Shown piece by piece: positions 14,742 to 20,772 of a stretch of DNA of 20,772 nt (its first letter is position 1; each line of letters starts with the position of its first letter). The stretch comes from an uncultured Clostridium sp. (GTDB taxonomy: Bacteria > Bacillota > Clostridia > Christensenellales > Pumilibacteraceae): NCBI GenBank assembly GCA_900555125.1, contig USKH01000003.1:1-20772 (forward strand), in the 5' to 3' direction. The position numbers and the translations under genes are program-made. Below the pieces are notes generated by a model. That model made no database searches. It was given only the letters and a program-made list of their open reading frames with translations, and was not told the DNA's origin.

Positions 14742-15692
14742 ATGAAAAAGAAAATTATTGCGGCGATAGCGTGTATCGCTGCGGCAATCACGGCAATCCT
14801 GCCTGCGACGGCATGCTCGTCCAACAAATTCGACCCCGACAAACAGATTACGGTGGTTGCGAGAACCAAGACCAGCGGCACCCGCGAAGCGTTTGACACC
14901 GTGGTAACCGACGGAACCAATCATCTTTTGGACAAGGTTAACGGCGAAAAGGTGTTCCGCACAACCGACAAGGCAGTATGCTTGGAAGAAACAGCAGGCG
15001 TTATCACCAAAGTAACCTCGGACAAACAGGCAATCGGATATATCTCGCTCGGTTCGGTAAACGACACCTTTAAAGTTATTAAAGTGGGCGGCGTTACTCC
15101 GAGTAAGGCAACCGTGCTTGACCACTCGTACAAAATTCAGCGTCCGTTCGTGCTGGTAACCAAAAAAGGGATTACTCACACACCGGTAGCCGAAGATTTT
15201 ATCAAATTCCTTAAAAGCGCGTCCGCCGAAGCGCTGTGCGACAAAGCCGGCACCGTATATCTTTCCGACCCCGCAATGCGCGCCAACACCGGTAAAGATC
15301 CGATTGAGGTAGAAAAGTTTGAAAAACAGGCTGCTCTTCCCTCAGGCGGCAAGATAATAATCCGCGGTTCCACTTCCATGGAAAAACTCATCACTCTCGC
15401 GGCAAAGGCTTATGCAGACCTCTACGGCGTGAACGGCGCGGACCTGTTCGACATCGAAGTTAAAGGTTCGTCGGTGGGCGTCAGCGAAGCTGAAAAAGAC
15501 ACCGCCGGCAACGTAATCGGCATGTCGTCCGCAAAAGTGGATAAAGACGCTCTGGACTCGTTCAATATCTGCCTCGATGCGGTTGCGGTTATCGTAAACA
15601 ACGACAACGATATAGTATCCGACCTTACGCTTGCACAACTTTACGACGTATACACCGGCAAGATAACCAAGTTTTCCGAACTTGCGAAATAA
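14742..15692 (+). CDS. pstS: Phosphate-binding lipoprotein PstS, lobe order permuted
   Basis: 316 residues. A signal peptide ends in ATAC with C25 as the probable lipid-anchored Cys. It should bind phosphate outside the cell for the Pst transporter. In classical PstS the order is GS[T/S]-start segment, then LTxxQLxxIFTGKITxW, then ITVVxRxxxSGTR, then AIGYxxLGS. Here ITVVARTKTSGTREAFD (36-52), AIGYISLGSVND and the YKIQRPFVLVTK stretch come first. The segment RGSTSMEKLI (208-217) comes after them, and the protein ends in LAQLYDVYTGKITKFSELAK. So both halves are present but swapped. Start ATG 14742 is chosen for its signal peptide and AAAGGAG 11 bases ahead; the frame open from 14673 includes the promoter. 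The transporter gene follows after 16 bases. Confidence 0.9.
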   Translation: MKKKIIAAIACIAAAITAILPATACSSNKFDPDKQITVVARTKTSGTREAFDTVVTDGTNHLLDKVNGEKVFRTTDKAVCLEETAGVITKVTSDKQAIGYISLGSVNDTFKVIKVGGVTPSKATVLDHSYKIQRPFVLVTKKGITHTPVAEDFIKFLKSASAEALCDKAGTVYLSDPAMRANTGKDPIEVEKFEKQAALPSGGKIIIRGSTSMEKLITLAAKAYADLYGVNGADLFDIEVKGSSVGVSEAEKDTAGNVIGMSSAKVDKDALDSFNICLDAVAVIVNNDNDIVSDLTLAQLYDVYTGKITKFSELAK

Positions 15693-15708
15693 TGCAAAAT
15701 AAGAAAGT

Positions 15709-17565
15709 ATGACTAAAACAAACGTTAAAGATAAAATAGGAAAATCTTTATTCATGGCGGCGGCAGTCATTTGCGTGATTTCCGTCGTCACGATTTTTAT
15801 TTTTCTGATAGTAAAAAGTGCGCCTGCACTCAAAAAAATCGGCTTTTTCGACTTTTTGTTCGGCACCGAATGGTCGCCCGACAAGGACGCGACTTACGAT
15901 AAACCGCTTACCGGTTCGTACGGCGTTGCAAAAATGATAGCGGGAACGCTTGCCGCCACCCTGGGCGCGATTATCACGGGCGGCATAACCGGATATTTCA
16001 CCGCCGTTTTCCTCGCCTTCTATTGTCCCAAAAAAATCAAAAAGTTTTTGTGCGCGGCGATAAATCTGCTTGCGGGCATTCCGTCGGTCGTGTACGGCTT
16101 TTTCGGAATATCGTTCGTGTTGCCTCTTCTTTCCAATATCGCGCCCAACGGCGGCGACGGACTTATGGCTACCTCGATAATACTCGGCATAATGATTTTG
16201 CCCACCGTCGTATCTCTTTCCAGAACGGCGCTCGAAGCGGTGCCGAAAAGCTATTACGAAGGCAGCGTTTCACTGGGCGCAAATCACAACCGCACGGTGT
16301 TTTCGGTAATGTCGCCGGCGGCAAAGTCGGGCATATTCGCCTCGCTTATTCTGGGTATCGGTCGCGCTCTCGGCGAAACCATGGCGGTGGTTATGGTTGC
16401 GGGCAACTCGGTGGCATATCCTAAAGACCTGTTCACCTCTTTCCGCGTACTTACGGCAAACATAGTGTTGGAAATGGGCTACGCCGGCGAAGTGCAGACC
16501 GGCGCGCTCATCGCAAGCGGCGTGGTACTTCTGGTGTTCGTGCTTATAACAAACCTGGCGTTCGGACTTATTTCCGGTAAAATAGTGGTTAAAGCCGTAA
16601 ATAAAGGAACAAGCGTTCAATCCGCCGACGGCAAAATCGATAAATCCGCCGGCGTAACCTTAAACCAAAAAATAAAAAATTTCTTTGCTCCCATCGGCAG
16701 TTTTTGCGGAAAAGCCGCCTACAAGTTGCACCTGAGCGACGTAAAAGCGGCGCTTGCGATAATATGCGGCGTTTTGGCTGCCTCGTCGCTTGCGATCGTC
16801 ATAGGCTTTATAATGGTTAAAGGCGTGCCGGAGCTTGTCAAAGACCCGGCTATTCTGTACCGCAAATACGAGTTCGGCATGCAGGACGTCACCATTTACC
16901 CGGCAATAATAACCACGCTCGAAACGGTGACTCTCAGTCTGCTGATTTCGGTGCCGATCGGAATAATGACGGCGATATTCTTAAACGAGTACGCAAAACA
17001 AGGCAACGTGTTTGTAAAAATAATACGTTCCGCCATCGACGTGCTTGCAGGCGTTCCCTCCATCGTGTTCGGGCTGTTCGGCATGATCGTGTTCGTACCG
17101 GCGTTCGGCGGCAGCGGCAGCCTTATCGCGGGTACGCTTACCATAAGCATGATGCTGCTTCCGGTAATAGTCCGCTCCACCGAGGAAAGCCTTAAAACCG
17201 TGCCCGATTCTCTGCGCGAAGGCAGCCTGGCACTGGGTGCGGGCAAAGTGCGCACTATCTTCAGAATAGTTCTTCCGTCCGCCCTTCCCGGCATACTGTC
17301 GGCGGTCATACTGTCGGCGGGAAGAGTAATAAGCGAATCGGCGCCTTTTATATACACTATGGGTTCGGTTATTCGCGGCATACCCAAAAATCTGACCGAC
17401 GGCGGAACCACGCTTGCAGTGGCTTTGTATCGTCTGGCAGGCGAAGGCTGGCACATAGGCAAAGCATACGCGACGGCGGTAGTACTTGTTGTCATCGTGC
17501 TTGCGCTTACGCTTACGAGCGAGATTATTTCCGAAAAATTAAGCAAGAAAATACGAGGAAACTGA
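15709..17565 (+). CDS. pstC-pstA: Fused phosphate permease PstC-PstA
   Basis: 618 residues, about the sum of PstC and PstA, which are normally two genes. Both halves have the ABC permease plan. The PstC-like half has a first membrane helix at 15-37 and GIGRALGETMAVVMVAGN near 216. The PstA-like half has a first helix near 346-367 and SAGRVISESAPFIYTMGS near 535, with the long GKIVVKAVNKG to TLNQK linker between (about 290-340). Paired stretches such as LLAGIPSVVYGFFG and VLAGVPSIVFGLFG show the two halves are related. It would form the whole channel in one chain. No stop or frameshift lies at the joint. Weak ribosome site, probably coupled to pstS; pstB begins 3 bases after its stop. Confidence 0.93.
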   Translation: MTKTNVKDKIGKSLFMAAAVICVISVVTIFIFLIVKSAPALKKIGFFDFLFGTEWSPDKDATYDKPLTGSYGVAKMIAGTLAATLGAIITGGITGYFTAVFLAFYCPKKIKKFLCAAINLLAGIPSVVYGFFGISFVLPLLSNIAPNGGDGLMATSIILGIMILPTVVSLSRTALEAVPKSYYEGSVSLGANHNRTVFSVMSPAAKSGIFASLILGIGRALGETMAVVMVAGNSVAYPKDLFTSFRVLTANIVLEMGYAGEVQTGALIASGVVLLVFVLITNLAFGLISGKIVVKAVNKGTSVQSADGKIDKSAGVTLNQKIKNFFAPIGSFCGKAAYKLHLSDVKAALAIICGVLAASSLAIVIGFIMVKGVPELVKDPAILYRKYEFGMQDVTIYPAIITTLETVTLSLLISVPIGIMTAIFLNEYAKQGNVFVKIIRSAIDVLAGVPSIVFGLFGMIVFVPAFGGSGSLIAGTLTISMMLLPVIVRSTEESLKTVPDSLREGSLALGAGKVRTIFRIVLPSALPGILSAVILSAGRVISESAPFIYTMGSVIRGIPKNLTDGGTTLAVALYRLAGEGWHIGKAYATAVVLVVIVLALTLTSEIISEKLSKKIRGN

Positions 17566-17568
17566 ATT

Positions 17569-18351
17569 ATGAAAGATAAAAAGAAAATATGCTCGTTCGG
17601 GCAGAATGTTTCTGTAAGCGACGCGAACTTGTGGTACGGCGACTTTCAGGCACTTAAAAACATAAACATAGCAATTCCCGAAAAAAAAGTTACCGCATTC
17701 ATAGGTCCCAGCGGCTGCGGCAAATCGACCTTTCTGAAGTGCTTCAACCGCATGAACGACCTTGTGGACGGTTGCCGGATAGAGGGTAAATTCATGATTG
17801 GCAACGCGGATATTTACGACAAAAGCACAGACCTGAACGCCCTTCGTAAAAGCGTGGGCATGGTGTTCCAGAAGCCCAATCCCTTCCCTATGAGCGTGTA
17901 CGAAAACGTGTGCTACGGACCGAAAACGTTCGGAATACGCAATCGCCGCGAGCTTGACGAGATAGTCGAACGTTCTCTTAAAGCCGCCGCCATGTGGGAC
18001 GAGCTTAAAGACCGCCTGTACAAGCCGGCAAACGGACTTTCGGGCGGACAGCAGCAGCGACTTTGCATTGCGCGTGCGCTGGCGGTAAAGCCCGACATTC
18101 TGCTTATGGACGAGCCGACAAGCGCGCTCGACCCCGTTTCCACCGGCAAAATAGAAGAACTCGTGCGCGAGATAAGCGCGGACACCACTATAGTGATAGT
18201 AACGCACAACATGCAGCAGGCAACCCGAATTTCGGACAAAACGGCTTTCTTTCTTTTGGGCGAGCTTATTGAATACGGCGACACCGAACAGGTTTTCTCC
18301 TCTCCCTCGGACGAGCGCACCGAACGCTACGTTACGGGAAGATTCGGTTGA
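17569..18351 (+). CDS. pstB: Phosphate ABC transporter ATPase PstB
   Basis: 260 residues, usual length. Walker A GPSGCGKST (46-54), Q-loop near VFQKPNPFPMSVYENV (the PNPFPMS form is typical of PstB), ABC signature LSGGQ (157-161), Walker B LLMDEP with D181 and E182, and switch His H213. It binds the two halves of the fused permease on the cytosolic side and drives phosphate import. A GAGGA inside the end of the previous gene is its ribosome site, so translation is coupled. A 98-base gap follows before phoU. Confidence 0.96.
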   Translation: MKDKKKICSFGQNVSVSDANLWYGDFQALKNINIAIPEKKVTAFIGPSGCGKSTFLKCFNRMNDLVDGCRIEGKFMIGNADIYDKSTDLNALRKSVGMVFQKPNPFPMSVYENVCYGPKTFGIRNRRELDEIVERSLKAAAMWDELKDRLYKPANGLSGGQQQRLCIARALAVKPDILLMDEPTSALDPVSTGKIEELVREISADTTIVIVTHNMQQATRISDKTAFFLLGELIEYGDTEQVFSSPSDERTERYVTGRFG

Positions 18352-18408
18352 TTATGTTTTAATGCGCGCCTGTTTTATAAAAAATATAAGCGTGCCGCTT
18401 GAAAAAAA

Positions 18409-18437
18409 TTGTAAAACGACAAATCGTATGATATAAT
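18409..18437 (+). promoter_or_regulatory. Possible internal promoter before phoU
   Basis: TTGTAA (18409-18414), 17 bases, TATAAT (18432-18437). The phoU ribosome site GGAG begins at the next base and the ATG is 12 bases after the -10, so a transcript from here would start at about the end of the ribosome site and be nearly leaderless. It may be a chance match. Confidence 0.4.
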
Positions 18438-18449
18438 GGAGATGTAAAC

Positions 18450-19103
18450 ATGTCAATAAGAAAAGTGTTTGAAGAAGAACTGACTGCGCTTAAAGCCGAA
18501 CTGGCGGAAATGTGCCGTCTTACCGAAAAAATGATAAGCCGCGCCATCACCGCGCTGGAAACGTCCGACCGCGACCTGGGCGCAAGCGTCGCGCTTACCG
18601 ACAAACGGGTGGACGAATACGAAACCGACATCGAAAAAAAGTGCATGCGCATACTGCTTACTCAGCAGCCGGTGGCAAAAGATTTCCGCGACGTATCCAC
18701 CGCCATGAAAATGATTACCGATATCGAAAGATTCGGCGATCAGGCAAGCGATATAGGAGAAATAGTGGCAACCATGCCGGGCGAAAACTGCCCGATTAAA
18801 TCCACTCATATTTCCGACATGGGAGACCTTGCCGAAAAAATGGTGCGTGAAAGCGTCAATTCTTTTATCCAAAACGACGAAGCGCTTGCAAACAAAGTAA
18901 TAGCTCTCGACGACCGCATGGACGAGCTGTTTTTGCTGGCAAAAAAAGAACTGATAGAAAAAATTCACGAAAATTCCGAATTCGGCGACGTTGCGATCGA
19001 GCTTATGATGATTGCCAAGTACTTGGAGCGCATAGGCGACCATGCGGTAAACGTTGCGGAATGGACAAAATTCAATCAAACGGGAGTTCACCTTAAATTC
19101 TGA
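18450..19103 (+). CDS. phoU: Phosphate signalling protein PhoU
   Basis: 217-residue all-helical cytosolic protein made of two related three-helix bundles, usual length. The metal-binding motifs are visible in both halves: DIERFGDQASDIGE and YLERIGDHAVNVAEW. PhoU signals phosphate sufficiency from the Pst transporter to the PhoR-type kinase and keeps the Pho response off. GGAGATG lies just upstream of the ATG. Its TGA overlaps the next start by one base (TGATG), tying it to the regulator and kinase genes. This is the usual neighbour of pstB. Confidence 0.95.
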   Translation: MSIRKVFEEELTALKAELAEMCRLTEKMISRAITALETSDRDLGASVALTDKRVDEYETDIEKKCMRILLTQQPVAKDFRDVSTAMKMITDIERFGDQASDIGEIVATMPGENCPIKSTHISDMGDLAEKMVRESVNSFIQNDEALANKVIALDDRMDELFLLAKKELIEKIHENSEFGDVAIELMMIAKYLERIGDHAVNVAEWTKFNQTGVHLKF

Positions 19104-19771
19104 TGGAAAAGCCTATTATTTACGTAGTAGAAGACGACGACGGCATCTGCCGCGTTTACGAAGGTGCGTTCGAAGAAGATTACGAAGCACATATTTTCAC
19201 AACCGGAAAGGATTTTTTCGCCGCATACGAAAAAAAACGTCCCGACCTTGTAATTCTGGACGTAATGTTGCCCGACATGGACGGATATGCCATTCTCACC
19301 GGCATACGAAACCGCGACGCACTCCTGCCGGTTATTATGTGCAGCGCGAGAAGCGACGAAATAAGCTGCGTAAAGGGTCTTAACAAGGGCGCGGACGGCT
19401 ACGTAAAAAAGCCTTTTTCCGTTTTAGAACTTCTCGCGACCGTGAAAGCCGCTTTAAGAAGGTCAAATCTTTCGCTCAAAGCGGCGGGCGACGTTACCGT
19501 AGACGAAAATCTTTACAAAGCGTTTTGCAAAGGCACCGACCTCAATCTCACGCTTAAGGAATATATGCTTCTTAAAACGCTTGTCGAAAACGCAGGCGTT
19601 ACGATAACTCGCGAGCAATTGTTCCGTCGCTGCTGGGGAGAAGATTTTATGGGCGAAACGAGAACGCTTGACATGCACCTCTCCTCCGTTCGCGACAAAA
19701 TAAAAGCGGCGGGCGGCAGCGATTGCATAGTCACCGTCCGCGGAGTTGGGTACAGGTACGAAATAAAATGA
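19103..19771 (+). CDS. phoB: OmpR/PhoB-family response regulator
   Basis: 222 residues. The receiver domain (about 4-118) has acidic residues E10-D11-D12, the phosphorylated D53 (LVILDVMLPDMDG), S81 and K103. The C-terminal winged helix (about 125-220) has TLKEYMLLKTL, the recognition-helix region TRTLDMHLSSVRDKI and VRGVGYRYE. In this position it should be the phosphate regulator (PhoB in Gram-negatives, PhoP in Bacillus), binding the tandem boxes before pstS. Its start overlaps the phoU stop and its stop overlaps the next start (ATGA), so all three are translationally coupled. Confidence 0.92.
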   Translation: MEKPIIYVVEDDDGICRVYEGAFEEDYEAHIFTTGKDFFAAYEKKRPDLVILDVMLPDMDGYAILTGIRNRDALLPVIMCSARSDEISCVKGLNKGADGYVKKPFSVLELLATVKAALRRSNLSLKAAGDVTVDENLYKAFCKGTDLNLTLKEYMLLKTLVENAGVTITREQLFRRCWGEDFMGETRTLDMHLSSVRDKIKAAGGSDCIVTVRGVGYRYEIK

Positions 19772-20772
19772 AAAAGAAAATATTTTTAACAGTGGCTCTT
19801 CTCGGCATAGCGATTTCGCTGCTTGTTTTTGCGGCAGGACTGCTTGCCGTGTCGATGAGCTCCAAAAACACCGTTCGCGACAGGCTTACAGCCGAAACAA
19901 AGCTTGCCTGCGCGCTTATCCGCGACCGCGACGACGTGGAACTTCTTAAAAAATTCGACGGAAGCAATGTTTACCGCATTACGGTTATCGGCGAAACCGG
20001 CGACGTTCTGCTGGAAACCGACGTTCGCGAACAAATGGAAAATCATTTATCGCGCGAAGAGGTGGCGGCGGCGATGAAAGATTCCCCGAAAGTAGTAGAG
20101 AGATACTCCTCTTCCGCTCACAAAAAAATGTTTTACTATGCGGAGAAAATAACGCTGTCGGACGGCGAAACAATCGTGGTTCGCCTGTCGCTCCCCACCG
20201 GCATAGTGGGCGGCTACGTCGAACTTATTCTGCCGGTGTTTGTAGTTCTTCTGCTTATCGTAATCGGGCTGTCATTCGAATCAAGCGGCAGGATAGCCTC
20301 TTCGGTTACAAAAAAATTCGAATGCGTGTCGGAAAGCGTAAAAAGCTTGTCGGACGGCAATTATAAACCGATAGAAGCCGACTCTCGCGATCCGGAACTG
20401 TATTCGGTTATGTGCGGAATTAACGGCTTGAACGCCGACATAGCGCGCCATCTCGAACGAGAAGAAAGCGATCGCAGAAAGTTTGAAATCGTGCTTGAAA
20501 ACATGGACAGAGGCGTTGCCGCGCTCGACAAGGACGACAACGTGGTGTTTGCCAACAAAAGTGCGACTACGCTTTTAGGCGGCGCGATAAGAAAGGGCGA
20601 AAATGCCGTATATCTTGTCGGAGACGCTTCCGTTTACGAAAAAATAATTAAAAACTCAGGAAAAAACGCCGATTTCGAGTGCGAAATTCTCGGAAAGGAG
20701 TTGCTTGTCGCAATGAAAAGCATTGACGACGAGCTTCTGAAAAAGGAAATAAGCACCATAATCATGGTAAGC
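19768..20772 (+). CDS. phoR: PhoR-type sensor histidine kinase, cut by window end
   Basis: 335 codons with no stop; the kinase core lies beyond the window. MKKKIFLTVALLGIAISLLV begins a membrane segment (about 4-28), followed by an extracellular region (about 29-148) and a second membrane segment VELILPVFVVLLLIVIGLSF (151-170). A HAMP-like linker (about 175-225) and a PAS-like domain come next (about 238-330; VLENMDRGVAALDKDDNVVF). This order is that of PhoR. HisKA and ATPase domains are expected next. The start overlaps the regulator stop. Phosphate sensing is inferred from the operon, probably through PhoU and the transporter. Confidence 0.9.
   Translation, partial: MKKKIFLTVALLGIAISLLVFAAGLLAVSMSSKNTVRDRLTAETKLACALIRDRDDVELLKKFDGSNVYRITVIGETGDVLLETDVREQMENHLSREEVAAAMKDSPKVVERYSSSAHKKMFYYAEKITLSDGETIVVRLSLPTGIVGGYVELILPVFVVLLLIVIGLSFESSGRIASSVTKKFECVSESVKSLSDGNYKPIEADSRDPELYSVMCGINGLNADIARHLEREESDRRKFEIVLENMDRGVAALDKDDNVVFANKSATTLLGGAIRKGENAVYLVGDASVYEKIIKNSGKNADFECEILGKELLVAMKSIDDELLKKEISTIIMVS

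Overview
The window looks like chromosomal DNA of a low-to-mid GC, Gram-positive anaerobe, most likely an uncultured gut Clostridia/Firmicutes relative. Supporting signs are AGGAGG-type ribosome sites, strict TTGACT-17-TATAAT promoters, many A/T-flanked intrinsic terminators, a tmRNA tag ending in PVALAA, a SipW/TasA-type secreted protein, PhoP-like tandem TTTACA boxes, and a surface M64 peptidase with MucBP-like and Cys-rich repeats. The genetic code is standard: TGA is the normal stop of several intact genes here. No phage, IS, CRISPR or tRNA gene is visible.

Layout. (1) 1-3000: a leftward promoter at the edge, then a rightward unit made of a strong promoter, a structured leader with a 23-codon upstream ORF, mgtE (Mg2+ channel with a duplicated N domain), and a radical SAM protein of the PflX/COG1313 type, closed by a terminator. 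(2) 3031-10359, all leftward and mostly single-gene units with their own promoters: a triple zinc-ribbon membrane protein, a large surface M64 metallopeptidase, tmRNA (ssrA), and a MATE exporter. (3) 10461-11581: a leftward SipW-type secreted protein gene broken by an in-frame TGA at a likely Trp codon, with decayed coding sequence after it. (4) 11815-14217, rightward: a family 2 glycosyltransferase with TPR-like C-terminus and a Gfo/Idh/MocA oxidoreductase. (5) 14218-14660: intergenic repeat and hairpin cluster. (6) 14640-20772, rightward: a complete phosphate uptake and sensing operon, pstS - pstC/pstA fusion - pstB - phoU - response regulator - histidine kinase (cut by the window end).

How the genes work together. 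The Pho operon is self-contained. PstS binds phosphate outside, the fused PstCA forms the channel in one chain, PstB powers it, PhoU links transporter state to the kinase, and the PhoB/PhoR-type pair probably acts on the tandem TTTACA boxes upstream of pstS. The strongest anomalies are the lobe order of PstS, which is circularly permuted relative to classical PstS; the PstC-PstA fusion; the duplicated MgtE_N domain together with an mgtE leader where a short ORF and two Shine-Dalgarno sites are caught in hairpins; and the TGA-interrupted SipW-type gene. All family calls rest on reading motifs by eye; no database search was run.
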